Under the pieces are notes generated by a model, which was not told the DNA's origin, ran no database searches, and saw nothing but the letters and a program-made list of their open reading frames with translations. Made by a program: the position numbers and the translations under genes. A DNA stretch of 64,000 nucleotides from Aquimarina spinulae (GTDB taxonomy: Bacteria > Bacteroidota > Bacteroidia > Flavobacteriales > Flavobacteriaceae). Shown here piece by piece: positions 41,008-50,813 of the stretch; within the stretch, counting starts at the first letter, position 1; every line of letters begins with the position of its first letter. The stretch spans positions 3,709,501 to 3,773,500 of the forward strand of contig NZ_CALSBP010000002.1 in assembly GCF_943373825.1 (NCBI RefSeq). The letters run 5' to 3'.

Positions 41008-43461
41008 ATGTCATACTTTATAAATGTAATTCTTCCTATACCTCTTGATAAAGAGTTTACCTATAGTATTAATAAAACTGAAGCTGCATTTTTGCAACCA
41101 GGAATGCGGGTGGCTGTTCAATTTGGAAAAAGTAAGGTATATGCTGCTTTGGTAACGAAGGTGCATCAAAATCCACCTTTGGTATATGAAGCCAAAGAGA
41201 TAGAACATATTCTTGATGAATCACCAATAGTTACCCAACATCAATTAGAACTATGGTCCTGGATTTCTAACTATTATATGTGTACAAAAGGAGAAGTAAT
41301 GCGAGCAGCACTTCCCGGAGCCTTCTTACTAGAAAGTGAAACTATAATTCTGAAAAATGAAAAATCTCTTTTTGACGAATCCTTGTTAAAAGATGATGAG
41401 TTTTTGATTTATGAAGCATTACAATATCAGAGCTTACTTCGTATACAAGAAGTGATGAATATTGTAGGTAAGAAAAATGTATTACCCGTCATAAAACGAC
41501 TAATAGAAAAAGAAGTTATTACGGTTCAGGAAGAAATTTATGAGCAGTATAAACCCAAAATAGTTCGGTATATTCGATTAAATACAACATACACTAAAGA
41601 AGAAGCACTGCGGGATCTACTAGATACAATGACCAGAGCACCTAAACAGCGAGAGGTGTTGATGCATTTATTTACGTTACAGGCTCAAGCCACTAAGCCA
41701 ATTAAAGTAAGTGAACTTGTGAAAACTTCTAATAGCTCTGCAGCTGTAATACGAGCATTAGTAGATAAGAATATCTTAGATGAATACCATTTGCAAACAG
41801 ATCGTGTTCAATATACAGGAGAGACGACAGGAAATACCAAACAGCTTAATGAGTATCAACATAAGGCTTATGAAGAAATAAAAAGTTCTTTTGAAAATAA
41901 AGATGTATGCCTTTTTCATGGGGTTACTTCATCTGGCAAGACAGAAGTATATGTAAAACTTATAGAGCAAGCTATCCAGAAAGAAGAGCAGGTATTGTAT
42001 TTACTTCCAGAAATTGCTCTAACAACACAACTTATTACTCGATTACAGGAATATTTCGGAGAAAAACTCACCGTATATCACTCAAAGTATTCTGTTAATG
42101 AAAGAGTAGAGGCGTGGAACAATGTAAAAGCCAAAAAATCAAAAGCGCAGGTAGTTATTGGTGCGAGGTCGGCCATATTTTTGCCATTTGCCAATTTGGG
42201 ATTAATTATTGTAGATGAAGAACATGAGAATACCTTTAAGCAATATGACCCTGCACCCAGGTATCATGCTAGAGATACAGCAATTGTCTTAGCAAAAATG
42301 TTTTGCGCCAAAGTGGTGCTAGGATCTGCGACTCCGGCTCTTGAAACGTACTATAATGCCCGACAAAAAAAATATGGATTTGTGCAATTGACCAGAAGAT
42401 ATGGTGATGTACTAATGCCAGATATTAGTTTAGTAGATATAAAGACAAAATATCGAAAAAAAGAAATGACAGGTCATTTTAGTGATACCTTGTTAACAGG
42501 TATTCATAATGCTTTAAAAGAAGGAGAGCAAGTTATTCTTTTTCAAAACAGAAGGGGATATTCTCCTGTGGTAGAATGTAACACTTGTGGACACTCCCCC
42601 CAATGTCCAAATTGTGATGTTAGTCTTACCTTTCATAGCTTTAGAAATCAATTACGATGCCATTACTGTGGGTATCATATAGCAATGCCCCAAAAGTGTA
42701 TGGCTTGTGATAGTGTTGATTTAACGACAAAAGGTTTCGGAACAGAGCAAATAGAGAAAGAGCTGCAAGAGCTTTTTCCTGATCATAATATTGGCAGAAT
42801 GGATCAGGATACAACCAGAGGAAAACATGGCTATGAAAAGATTATAAGCCGTTTTGAAGAAGGAGATATTGATATTATGGTGGGTACACAAATGCTCTCT
42901 AAGGGATTAGATTTTAGAAATGTGAGTCTTGTTGGTATAATGAATGCTGATAACTTACTTAATTTTCCGGATTTTAGAGCACATGAACGTAGTTTTCAAT
43001 TAATGCAACAGGTAGCAGGTAGGGCAGGTAGAACCAAAAAAAGAGGTAAAGTTCTGATTCAAACTTACAATCCTTTTCATCAGATTTTACAACAGGTATC
43101 TGTTAATGATTATATGGGAATGTTTACCGATCAAATTGAGGAAAGACATCAATATAAATATCCTCCTTTTTATAAAATAATAAAGATTACTGGTAAACAT
43201 AAAGATTACAATAGAGTAAATGAAGCTACAAATTGGTTAGCAAAATCATTTAGAAACGTATTTAATGAAAATGTTTTAGGACCAGAGTTCCCTCCAGTTT
43301 CAAGAATACGAAATCAATATCATAAAAATATAGTAATAAAAATACCGCAAGGTCAATCTTTAAATAAAACAAAAGAGGTGATAAAAAAAATCAACACTTC
43401 TTTTAAGAGTATTAAAGAATTTTCAGGGGTAAGAGTTATAATTAATGTAGATAACTACTAA
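41008..43461 (+). CDS. priA: Primosomal protein N' (PriA helicase)
   Basis: 817 residues from the ATG at 41008 (an upstream TTG would add 2). It restarts stalled forks by loading the replisome. Signatures: N-terminal 3'-DNA-binding domain start NVILPIPLDKEFTYSI, Walker A GVTSSGKTEVYVKL, LLPEIALTTQL, Walker B IVDEEHENTFKQ, VLGSATPALETY, the zinc-binding Cys cluster (CNTCGHSPQCPNCD and CHYCGYH with CMAC), MVGTQMLSKGLDF and QVAGRAGRTKKRGKV. The 3' end overlaps the convergent LytTR gene by 4 bases. Confidence 0.97.
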   Translation: MSYFINVILPIPLDKEFTYSINKTEAAFLQPGMRVAVQFGKSKVYAALVTKVHQNPPLVYEAKEIEHILDESPIVTQHQLELWSWISNYYMCTKGEVMRAALPGAFLLESETIILKNEKSLFDESLLKDDEFLIYEALQYQSLLRIQEVMNIVGKKNVLPVIKRLIEKEVITVQEEIYEQYKPKIVRYIRLNTTYTKEEALRDLLDTMTRAPKQREVLMHLFTLQAQATKPIKVSELVKTSNSSAAVIRALVDKNILDEYHLQTDRVQYTGETTGNTKQLNEYQHKAYEEIKSSFENKDVCLFHGVTSSGKTEVYVKLIEQAIQKEEQVLYLLPEIALTTQLITRLQEYFGEKLTVYHSKYSVNERVEAWNNVKAKKSKAQVVIGARSAIFLPFANLGLIIVDEEHENTFKQYDPAPRYHARDTAIVLAKMFCAKVVLGSATPALETYYNARQKKYGFVQLTRRYGDVLMPDISLVDIKTKYRKKEMTGHFSDTLLTGIHNALKEGEQVILFQNRRGYSPVVECNTCGHSPQCPNCDVSLTFHSFRNQLRCHYCGYHIAMPQKCMACDSVDLTTKGFGTEQIEKELQELFPDHNIGRMDQDTTRGKHGYEKIISRFEEGDIDIMVGTQMLSKGLDFRNVSLVGIMNADNLLNFPDFRAHERSFQLMQQVAGRAGRTKKRGKVLIQTYNPFHQILQQVSVNDYMGMFTDQIEERHQYKYPPFYKIIKITGKHKDYNRVNEATNWLAKSFRNVFNENVLGPEFPPVSRIRNQYHKNIVIKIPQGQSLNKTKEVIKKINTSFKSIKEFSGVRVIINVDNY

Positions 43462-44165
43462 TTATTTAAAGCTTCTATCAGAGAATGTTTTTTATGCCTG
43501 CTAAGAGGTATTTTTTCATCCGCTATTTCTATATTACGACTATTGTAACGCTCTACTTTATCCAGATTCACAATATAAGATTTGTGAATTCTTAAAAAGC
43601 GATCACTAGGTAATTGGGCTTCAAAAGATTTCATTGTAGCTAATACAACAATGGGATCACCTTCTTCCATTATAAGTTTTACATAATCTCCTAAAGCTTC
43701 TACATACTTTAATTGATTAAGGAAAATTTTTCTTTTTTTCAGATTACTCTTTACAAAAATATAATCGTCATCTTCTACAGTAGTATTTTCTCCTCCTATA
43801 CGGGACATGCTCAAAGCTTTATCAACAGCAGCATTAAAACGATCTTTTTTTAATGGTTTTCTTAAATAATCTATTGCATCATAGTCGAAAGCTTTAAATG
43901 CATATTTCGTTTTTCCTGTGACAAAAATAATATGAGGTTTATTCTCTAAATCATCCAAAAGATCAAAGCCAGTAAGAATTGGCATTTCAATATCTAAGAA
44001 TAATAAGTCCACTTGAGTGTCGAGTAAACCATTTTTTGTCTCAATAGCATTATTCCACTCAGCCACTAATTCTAGTGAAGAATGTTCGTCTATTAGCTTT
44101 ACAATAGCTAGTCTTTGGAGGCGGGAATCATCTACTACCGCACATTTTAATTGAGATTGCTCCAC
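43458..44165 (-). CDS. LytTR-family response regulator
   Basis: 235 residues. The receiver domain has VVDDSRLQR, the phospho-acceptor Asp58 in LLFLDIEMPILTGFD and the Lys in DAIDYLRKPLK. A LytTR DNA-binding domain follows (about 130-235): IFVKSNLKKRKIFLNQLKYVEALGDYVKLIM and FLRIHKSYIVNLDKVERYNSRNIEIADEKIPLSRHKK. The partner kinase (a LytS/YehU-type protein) is not adjacent. In flavobacteria such regulators often sit near ribosomal genes without obvious partners. Confidence 0.92.
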   Translation of the reverse strand: MEQSQLKCAVVDDSRLQRLAIVKLIDEHSSLELVAEWNNAIETKNGLLDTQVDLLFLDIEMPILTGFDLLDDLENKPHIIFVTGKTKYAFKAFDYDAIDYLRKPLKKDRFNAAVDKALSMSRIGGENTTVEDDDYIFVKSNLKKRKIFLNQLKYVEALGDYVKLIMEEGDPIVVLATMKSFEAQLPSDRFLRIHKSYIVNLDKVERYNSRNIEIADEKIPLSRHKKHSLIEALNN

Positions 44166-44275
44166 TTGTTTAGTGTTATATATTCCAATACAATATTAAT
44201 GAATATATCTTATTTGCACAAACAATTTCGGCTTTTTATCGATAAAAATAGTGTTTCGTCGAAATGACATTAGGG

Positions 44276-44306
44276 TTTGAAAATCCAAAAAATAGTCTTA
44301 CTTTTG
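44276..44306 (+). promoter_or_regulatory. Promoter of the rpsF-rpsR-rplI operon
   Basis: TTTG (44276-44279), 19 bases, TACTTTTG (44299-44306): the best promoter match in the window. The rpsF start is 31 bases downstream of it. Confidence 0.8.
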
Positions 44307-44336
44307 CACCCAATTTTAATTTAAATATAGATTTTT

Positions 44337-44675
44337 ATGAATCAATACGAAACTGTTTTCATCTTGAATCCCGTTTTATCTGAAGATCAGATAAAGGAAA
44401 CAGTTAAGAAATACGAAGACATTCTTGTTTCTAATGGTGCCAAGATGATATCAAAAGAGGATTGGGGGCTTAAAAAGCTTGCTTATGCAATCCAACACAA
44501 AAAAAGTGGATTTTACCACTTATTCGAATACCAGGTACCTGGTGAAGCTATCAATGCTTTAGAAGTTGAGTACAGAAGAGATGAACGAGTAATGCGTTAC
44601 CTTACTGTACGCCTTGATAAGCATGCAATTGCTTGGGCAGAGAAGAGAAGAAATAGAAACAAACAAAAAGCTTAA
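44337..44675 (+). CDS. rpsF: 30S ribosomal protein bS6
   Basis: 112 residues. [27 protein letters not shown] and the central block [24 protein letters not shown] are bS6 signatures; the tail [14 protein letters not shown] is basic. It binds 16S rRNA with bS18, whose gene follows 2 bases later. First gene of the operon behind a strong promoter. Confidence 0.97.
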   Translation: MNQYETVFILNPVLSEDQIKETVKKYEDILVSNGAKMISKEDWGLKKLAYAIQHKKSGFYHLFEYQVPGEAINALEVEYRRDERVMRYLTVRLDKHAIAWAEKRRNRNKQKA

Positions 44676-44677
44676 TT

Positions 44678-44974
44678 ATGTCATCTATAGAACAACAAGC
44701 GAAAGGAAAAAAAGACGGAGAGATCAGATATCTTACTCCTCTTAATATAGATACATCAAAAACGAAGAAATATTGTCGTTTCAAAAAATCTGGTATTAAG
44801 TATATTGATTATAAAGATCCAGATTTCTTAATGGCATTTGTAAATGAACAAGGTAAGTTATTGCCTCGTCGTCTTACAGGAACTTCATTAAAATATCAAC
44901 GTAAAGTAAGTGTTGCTGTAAAAAGAGCAAGACATCTAGCTTTAATGCCATACGTTGGTGATTTATTAAAATAA
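44678..44974 (+). CDS. rpsR: 30S ribosomal protein bS18
   Basis: 98 residues. The core [63 protein letters not shown] is characteristic. A single Cys (YCRF) is present; the zinc-binding set is not complete, so a C-minus-like form is possible. It forms a heterodimer with bS6 on the platform of the 30S subunit. rplI follows after 18 bases. Confidence 0.97.
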   Translation: MSSIEQQAKGKKDGEIRYLTPLNIDTSKTKKYCRFKKSGIKYIDYKDPDFLMAFVNEQGKLLPRRLTGTSLKYQRKVSVAVKRARHLALMPYVGDLLK

Positions 44975-44992
44975 AACTCGTCATAACATATT

Positions 44993-45445
44993 ATGGAACT
45001 TATATTAAAGAAAGACGTTGAGAATCTAGGATTCGCAGACGATGTAGTAGAAGTTAAGAATGGTTATGGTCGTAACTATTTAATTCCTAATGGACTTGCA
45101 TTATTAGCAACTCCTTCTGCAAAAAAAGTACTTGCCGAAACATTAAAGCAACGTGCTTTTAAAGAAAAGAAAGAGATCGAAGATGCAGAAAAAGTAGGAA
45201 AGAAACTTAGTGGATTAGAGATCAAAATTTTAGCAAAATCTGGAGCCGGAGACAAGTTATTTGGTTCTGTATCTAATGCTGATGTTGCAGAAGCATTTGC
45301 TAAAGAAGGAGTTGAATTAGAAAAGAAATTTATTACTGTACCAGGTGGAACCATTAAACGTCTAGGTCAGTACGAAGCTTCTGTTCGCCTTCATAGAGAA
45401 GTGATTGTTCCTATTGCTTTTGAAGTAATCACTCAAGCTAAATAG
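44993..45445 (+). CDS. rplI: 50S ribosomal protein bL9
   Basis: 150 residues. The N-domain MELILKKDVENLGFADDVVEVKNGYGRNYLIPNGLALLAT and the connecting helix EKKEIEDAEKVGKKL are typical; the C-domain has SGAGDKLFGSVSNADVAEAFAKEGVELEKKFI. bL9 binds 23S rRNA near the L1 stalk and helps keep the reading frame. Last gene of the rpsF operon; a strong terminator follows. Confidence 0.97.
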   Translation: MELILKKDVENLGFADDVVEVKNGYGRNYLIPNGLALLATPSAKKVLAETLKQRAFKEKKEIEDAEKVGKKLSGLEIKILAKSGAGDKLFGSVSNADVAEAFAKEGVELEKKFITVPGGTIKRLGQYEASVRLHREVIVPIAFEVITQAK

Positions 45446-45480
45446 ATAAATAACAGTTGATAACTGTTTTATAATATTAT

Positions 45481-45510
45481 AAAAAATCGCTCTTATGAGC
45501 GATTTTTTTA
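45481..45510 (+). terminator. Terminator of the rpsF operon
   Basis: Stem aaatcgctc / gagcgattt with a 4-base loop and a run of seven T after it. Confidence 0.88.
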
Positions 45511-45553
45511 TTTTATTTTTATTCTTAATCAATTAATTAAAAGTTATTATTAC

Positions 45554-48500
45554 ATGAAAAAAATTATTCTATTAATTTTGGTATTGATAGGGGGTACGAT
45601 CAATGCTCAGGTCACTACTTCTAATATTTCGGGGATAGTACGTGATAGCGAAAATCAATTACTACCAGGGGCTAATGTTACCGCAGTGCATGGGCCTACA
45701 GGCACTTCGTATGGTGGAGTGACTGATTTCGACGGGCGTTTTAATCTAAACAATTTACGAGTAGGAGGACCATATAGAATAACAATAAGTTATGTAGGTT
45801 TTAAAAAACAACTTATTGATGAAGTGTTTTTGCAGTTAGGGCAAACCTTCAATCTTAATATAACATTGGTCGAGGATAGTAATCAATTAGAAGAAGTTGT
45901 AATTACGACAAATAAGAACTCTACATTTAGTAGTGATCGCACTGGTGCAGAAACTAGTGTAGGCAGAAGAGAATTGCGAACATTACCTACAATATCACGT
46001 TCTGCAGCCGATTTTACAAGGCTGGAACCTACCGCAAGCGGAAACTCTTTTGGAGGAAGAAATGATCAGTTTAATAATTTCAGCTTAGATGGTGCTGTAT
46101 TTAATAATCCTTTTGGATTAGATGCTGCAACTCCCGGAGGCCAGACCGATGCGCAACCAATCTCATTAGATGCTATCGATCAGATTCAGGTGTCTACAGC
46201 TCCTTATGATGTAACATTATCGGGGTTTACAGGAGCATCTGTTAATGCGGTTACAAAAAGTGGAACTAATACTTTTAAAGGAACTGCTTATGGATTCTTT
46301 AGAAATGAAAGTCTTACCGGAGGAAAAGTAAAGGGAGAAGATGTGTTTAAGTCTGATCTCGAGCAAACACAATATGGATTTAGTATTGGCGGACCTATCA
46401 TAGAAAATAAACTATTCTTTTTTGCGAATGCAGAGAGAGATCAACGTACCGATTTAGGTTCATCCTGGTTACCTAATACAGGTAGTGGTGCAATAAATGA
46501 ATCTCGTGTATTAGAATCCGATATGATTGCAGTTAGTAATGCACTCGCAAATTTAGGATATACCACTGGCGCATACCAAGGGTTTACGTATGATTCTGAA
46601 TCGACCAAAGGGATTCTTAAATTGGATTGGAATATTAATGATAAACATAGAGCAGCTATTATTTATAATTTTTTAAGAGCTTCTAAAGAAAAACCTGCAC
46701 ACCCAACAGCATTAGGAATTCGAGGGCCTAGTGCTTCTACATTACAGTTTGAAAATTCTGGCTATGAGATTAATAATAATATAAATTCTTTCCAGTTAGA
46801 AGTCAATTCTACGTTCTCTAGTAAGTTTGCTAATAAATTTCAGGCAGGGTACACCCATTTTGATGATTTTAGAAATCCATTATCAACACCGGCACCTGTA
46901 ATTACAATTCAGGATGGTGCTGGATCAAATTATATCATTGCTGGTCACGAACCATTTTCTATCAATAATAAATTAGATCAAAAAGTAATTCAGGCAACTA
47001 ATAATCTTAATATCTTCTTAGGAGATCATACAGTTACGGTTGGAGCATCTTTCGAGATGTTTAGATTTAAGAATTCGTTTAATTTAACGGCATATGAAGA
47101 CTTTGCTAATTTTGGATCAACATATCGAGGATTATTTTCACCCTATGGTTCGGTAAGTTCTTTTTTAGATGATGCAAATAATGGTGTAGTTGCTGCTAAC
47201 CTGCAATTTGCACAAGATCGTTTTGCTGCGCTAAATGCTGCAGGAGATGGTAATGATGGAGGATGGAAATTGGCAGAATTAAACGTTGGGCAATTGGCTT
47301 TTTATATTCAGGAAGAATGGAATATTACAGAGCGATTTAAGTTTAGTTATGGGCTTAGACTTGATAAACCACTATATTTTGATACCGATGAACGTATACA
47401 AGAGTATATAGATACAGATAATGGAGCTAGTAGAGATGAGAGTGTCGTATATTTTAATCCTAATGAAGGACCAGTATCTTTAAACTCTACTACTTTACCA
47501 ACAGATAGACTTTTAATATCACCAAGATTAGGGTTTAATTATGATGTAAGAGGAGATAAAACTTTTCAACTACGTGGGGGGACCGGTATATTTACAGGTA
47601 GATTGCCATTTGTATGGATAGGGAATCAGGTGAGTGGGGCAGATGATGGTTTCTTTCAAATTGTAGATCCGGATTTTCAGTTTCCACAGGTATGGAGATC
47701 TAGCTTAGGAGTTGATTATAGATTAAGTAATGGTATAATCCTAACAGGTGATTTTGCGTATACAGAAGATGTTAATGGAATTCATGTTCAGAATTGGGGA
47801 TTACGCGAACCAACACAAACACTGTCGGGAGTTGATAATAGACAAATATATGGAGCTACAGATAGAGGTGCTAATAATGCTTTTGTGCTAACTAATTCTA
47901 ACAAAGGAAGAATTGTAAATGCCTCTTTTAAGGCAGCTAAGAATTTTGACAATAACCTGTATGCTAGTATAGCCTATAGTTATTTGGATGCTAAAGATGT
48001 AAATTCTATTGAAGCAGAAATTACCGGAGATGCATTCGCGGGTAATCCTGCTTTAGGGAATGCAAATAATGATGTCCTATCATACTCTAAATATGGAGAT
48101 CGACACAGAATTATTGCTATTGCTTCTAAAAAATGGACATATGGTAACGAGAAATTTGCTACTACTATTTCTGCTTTTGCAGAGTTTGCACAAGGAGGCA
48201 GGTTTAATTATACATATGCAGGTGATATTAATGGAGACGGATCTTCTTTGAATGATTTAATTTATATCCCTACACAGACCGAATTGGCAACATATGCATT
48301 TAGTGGTGCTTCATTTAATGAAAGAGAAGCGCAAAGAGCTGCTTTTGAGGCGTATGTTCGGCAAGATGATTACCTTAGGGATAACAGAGGAAGTTATGCA
48401 AAACGATATGGAGCTATTGCTCCTTGGAGAAATAAGGTTGATTTTAAATTACTTCAGGATTTTAATATTAATGTTGGAGAAAGAACAAATACGATACAGT

Positions 48501-48715
48501 TGAGCTTAGATGTTTTAAACCTAGGTAATTTAATAAATTCGGATTGGGGATTAGTGCAACAACCAAATAATGTGCAAGTGTTGGGAGTTAATGTAGATAC
48601 AGCTACAAATACACCTACCTATTCTTTTGATCCTAATTTGGTTGATACTTTTGGATATGACTCTAGCCTTCAATCAAGATGGCAGGCTCAGGTAGGACTA
48701 CGATATATATTCTAA
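45554..48715 (+). CDS. TonB-dependent outer-membrane receptor, Oar type
   Basis: 1053 residues with a signal peptide (IILLILVLIGGTINAQ). Residues 22-115 are a carboxypeptidase-regulatory-like beta-sandwich (ISGIVRDSENQLLPGANVTAVHGPTG ... FDGRFNLNNLRVGGPYRITISYVGF). The plug follows with SVGRRELRTLPTISRSAADFTRLEPTASG, SLDGAVFNNPFG and ISLDAIDQIQVSTAPYDVTLSGFTGASVNAVTKSGTN. The rest is the barrel, ending QSRWQAQVGLRYIF with a C-terminal Phe. This resembles Oar-type proteins; the substrate is unknown. Ribosomal rplI upstream and an M20 peptidase convergent downstream give no clear substrate hint. Confidence 0.92.
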   Translation: MKKIILLILVLIGGTINAQVTTSNISGIVRDSENQLLPGANVTAVHGPTGTSYGGVTDFDGRFNLNNLRVGGPYRITISYVGFKKQLIDEVFLQLGQTFNLNITLVEDSNQLEEVVITTNKNSTFSSDRTGAETSVGRRELRTLPTISRSAADFTRLEPTASGNSFGGRNDQFNNFSLDGAVFNNPFGLDAATPGGQTDAQPISLDAIDQIQVSTAPYDVTLSGFTGASVNAVTKSGTNTFKGTAYGFFRNESLTGGKVKGEDVFKSDLEQTQYGFSIGGPIIENKLFFFANAERDQRTDLGSSWLPNTGSGAINESRVLESDMIAVSNALANLGYTTGAYQGFTYDSESTKGILKLDWNINDKHRAAIIYNFLRASKEKPAHPTALGIRGPSASTLQFENSGYEINNNINSFQLEVNSTFSSKFANKFQAGYTHFDDFRNPLSTPAPVITIQDGAGSNYIIAGHEPFSINNKLDQKVIQATNNLNIFLGDHTVTVGASFEMFRFKNSFNLTAYEDFANFGSTYRGLFSPYGSVSSFLDDANNGVVAANLQFAQDRFAALNAAGDGNDGGWKLAELNVGQLAFYIQEEWNITERFKFSYGLRLDKPLYFDTDERIQEYIDTDNGASRDESVVYFNPNEGPVSLNSTTLPTDRLLISPRLGFNYDVRGDKTFQLRGGTGIFTGRLPFVWIGNQVSGADDGFFQIVDPDFQFPQVWRSSLGVDYRLSNGIILTGDFAYTEDVNGIHVQNWGLREPTQTLSGVDNRQIYGATDRGANNAFVLTNSNKGRIVNASFKAAKNFDNNLYASIAYSYLDAKDVNSIEAEITGDAFAGNPALGNANNDVLSYSKYGDRHRIIAIASKKWTYGNEKFATTISAFAEFAQGGRFNYTYAGDINGDGSSLNDLIYIPTQTELATYAFSGASFNEREAQRAAFEAYVRQDDYLRDNRGSYAKRYGAIAPWRNKVDFKLLQDFNINVGERTNTIQLSLDVLNLGNLINSDWGLVQQPNNVQVLGVNVDTATNTPTYSFDPNLVDTFGYDSSLQSRWQAQVGLRYIF

Positions 48716-48744
48716 AAAAAGAATTTATTCTTCTTTTAAAGCAT

Positions 48745-48773
48745 AAAAAAGCCTTCATTTAGAAGGCTTTTTT
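48745..48773. terminator. Bidirectional terminator between TonB receptor and M20 peptidase
   Basis: A perfect 12-bp stem, aaaaaagccttc / gaaggctttttt, with a 5-base loop. Confidence 0.9.
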
Positions 48774-48785
48774 ATATTTTGGAAA

Positions 48786-50090
48786 CTATTGATTGATTAA
48801 TCGATAGATAAGTATTGCAGTACGCTTGGTCAACGCTTCAAAAGTCGTTAGATCTAATGTTTCTTTTGGAGTATGTGCTCCGGTACCCATAGTTCCTAAT
48901 CCATCCAGACAATCTACATGCTCTGCTACAAAAGAAGTATCTGCAGCTCCACGTTTACCAGGATCATAAGCTTCGACTACTCCTTGTTCTAGATCTTTAC
49001 TTATTTCATTTAGTAATGTTAATAATTTGTGGTTGCCTTCAGTTGGTTGCATTGCCGGATAGCTATCGGTAAAAGTGATAGTCGCACTGGTATGAGGTAA
49101 GTTTTCTTCAGTAATTTTTTTCATTTTTGAACGGGCTCTTTCTTTTTGTTCTTCAGAGATAAAACGCAATCCTCCTTTTACCATAACGGTTTGTGGCACA
49201 ACATTACTTTTTCCGAAGGCTTCTCCTTTGCTTATTGAGCTATCAAACTTAACTTCTGTTCCTCCCAGAATTACTCCAGGATTAAAGGTTAAAAATTCTT
49301 CTCCTTTAACATCGGTATAGAAGGCGTTTAAAATTCTGGAAGCTTCAAAAATAGCACCTGCACCTACACGTTCATTAAAAACACCAGATGAATGTGCTCT
49401 TTTTCCCTTAACTTCTAGTTTCCATCCAGAAGACCCTCTACGGGCAACAGTAGCATAATTAAATCCTGTAGATGTTTCAAAACCCAGAGCAACTTCGCTT
49501 TTTTTTGCTGCATCAATTAAATCTTTTCTACTAATATCTAATGGTTGACCTGTGCTTTCTTCATCTCCGGTAAAAGCAACTATGATTTGTGCATTATTAA
49601 GTAATTTATTTTCGTGTAAGGCTTTTAAAGCATATAATACAACAACATTTCCGCCTTTCATATCATTGGTCCCGGGACCATATGCAATATCACCATCCTT
49701 CTTAAATTTCTGAAAAGGACTATCTTTTTCAAATACTGTGTCCAGGTGTCCAATGAGTAGTATTTTTTTCCCTTTACTTCCAGAAGTTTCGGCAAACAAA
49801 TGTCCTGCTCGATTTACTTCTGCAGGCATATCAATCCATCGAGTATTAAAATCAATTGCATCAAATTGCTCTTTAAACACCATTCCTACCTCTTTTACAC
49901 CTTCATGATGCATTGTTCCGCTATTAATATTTACGACCTTCTCTAAAAATTGAATAGCCGATTCATGATTGGCTTCTATCGAATTAATAATTTTTTTTTC
50001 TGTTTTAGAAAGTTTTTGAGCGTTCATAGTTAGTGTTATGAAAAGAAATAAAAAGAGATGTGGTATACGTGTAGTGAAAAAAGTATTCAT
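48786..50090 (-). CDS. M20 family zinc peptidase (glutamate carboxypeptidase-like), secreted
   Basis: 434 residues with a signal peptide (HLFLFLFITLTMNAQ). The M20 metal ligands are visible: LIGHLDTVFEKDSPF, GPGTNDMKGGNVV, the catalytic Glu in FTGDEESTGQP and the late TMGTGAHTPKE His. A dimerisation (lid) domain lies at about 215-330, with GKRAHSSGVFNERVGAGA. It resembles carboxypeptidase G2 and acts in the periplasm or outside the cell on peptides or acyl-amino acids. It is convergent with the TonB receptor gene. Confidence 0.92.
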   Translation of the reverse strand: MNTFFTTRIPHLFLFLFITLTMNAQKLSKTEKKIINSIEANHESAIQFLEKVVNINSGTMHHEGVKEVGMVFKEQFDAIDFNTRWIDMPAEVNRAGHLFAETSGSKGKKILLIGHLDTVFEKDSPFQKFKKDGDIAYGPGTNDMKGGNVVVLYALKALHENKLLNNAQIIVAFTGDEESTGQPLDISRKDLIDAAKKSEVALGFETSTGFNYATVARRGSSGWKLEVKGKRAHSSGVFNERVGAGAIFEASRILNAFYTDVKGEEFLTFNPGVILGGTEVKFDSSISKGEAFGKSNVVPQTVMVKGGLRFISEEQKERARSKMKKITEENLPHTSATITFTDSYPAMQPTEGNHKLLTLLNEISKDLEQGVVEAYDPGKRGAADTSFVAEHVDCLDGLGTMGTGAHTPKETLDLTTFEALTKRTAILIYRLINQ

Positions 50091-50194
50091 GTTGTGTGAT
50101 GTTATTTGTTGAATGATAAATATAAGGACTTTAGGAGTTATAGGTTTTATATTTTTGAGTGAAGGGAAAAATAGAGATTAGAAGACAGTATTTA

Positions 50195-50228
50195 TTGTTT
50201 TAAAATCATCTTTTTATAATTACTTTTG
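50195..50228 (+). promoter_or_regulatory. Putative promoter of the 50246 gene
   Basis: TACTTTTG at 50221-50228 is a perfect -7 element; the nearest TTG (50195-50197) is 23 bases upstream, slightly long. Confidence 0.5.
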
Positions 50229-50245
50229 CAGTCAATTTTTTTACA

Positions 50246-50725
50246 ATGAAATATCAAAGATTAAGTAAGGAACAATTAGAAGAATTACATGTAGAATTCA
50301 TCAACTTTTTGGCAACACAATCTATTACTGCAGAGGAGTGGAATGAAATTAAAGAAAATAAACCTCAGGTTGCCGAAGAAGAGATTGATATTTTTAGTGA
50401 TTTGGTCTGGGAAAAAGTACTTACTAATGCACAATATCTAGAACATTTTTCGAAAGATCAGATACATTTGTTCGAATTACAGGATAATGAGATGTGTCTT
50501 ATAGCGGTAAAGGTAAATAATGACGCTATTGATATCACTACACAAGAAGGATATCAATGGTTGCAAGGGAATTTGCTAAATGACGAAGTGGTATTTTATA
50601 ATGCGTCTAAGCACTATAGTGATGATAAAAACCTGGATAAATTTACATTAATCCAAAAAGGAGCAAATATTACTAAAGGAGAGTTATATCACTATTTTGC
50701 TAATATGATCGAAAACAGAGAATAA
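50246..50725 (+). CDS. Conserved cytoplasmic protein of Bacteroidota (DUF6495-like)
   Basis: 159 residues, no signal peptide. It begins MKYQRLSKEQLEELHVEFINFLATQSITAEEWNEIK, then VAEEEIDIFSDLVWEKVLTNAQYLEHFSKDQIHLFEL, and ends ITKGELYHYFANMIENRE. This matches the flavobacterial family DUF6495 as I recall it; no function is assigned. It is a single-gene unit with a good promoter element, and a divergent M20 gene upstream. Confidence 0.75.
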   Translation: MKYQRLSKEQLEELHVEFINFLATQSITAEEWNEIKENKPQVAEEEIDIFSDLVWEKVLTNAQYLEHFSKDQIHLFELQDNEMCLIAVKVNNDAIDITTQEGYQWLQGNLLNDEVVFYNASKHYSDDKNLDKFTLIQKGANITKGELYHYFANMIENRE

Positions 50726-50813
50726 TAGCAACTGTTTTAAAACAATAATTAGTGATCACAGGATTATAAGAAATGTCTTATATAGGATGTGAAAGGTAAT
50801 ATGTAAGTTAATA

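Noticed and set aside
48060..48503. Overlapping frames inside the TonB receptor gene
   Set aside because: Low-complexity Leu/Met-rich translations in the wrong frame of a clear barrel.
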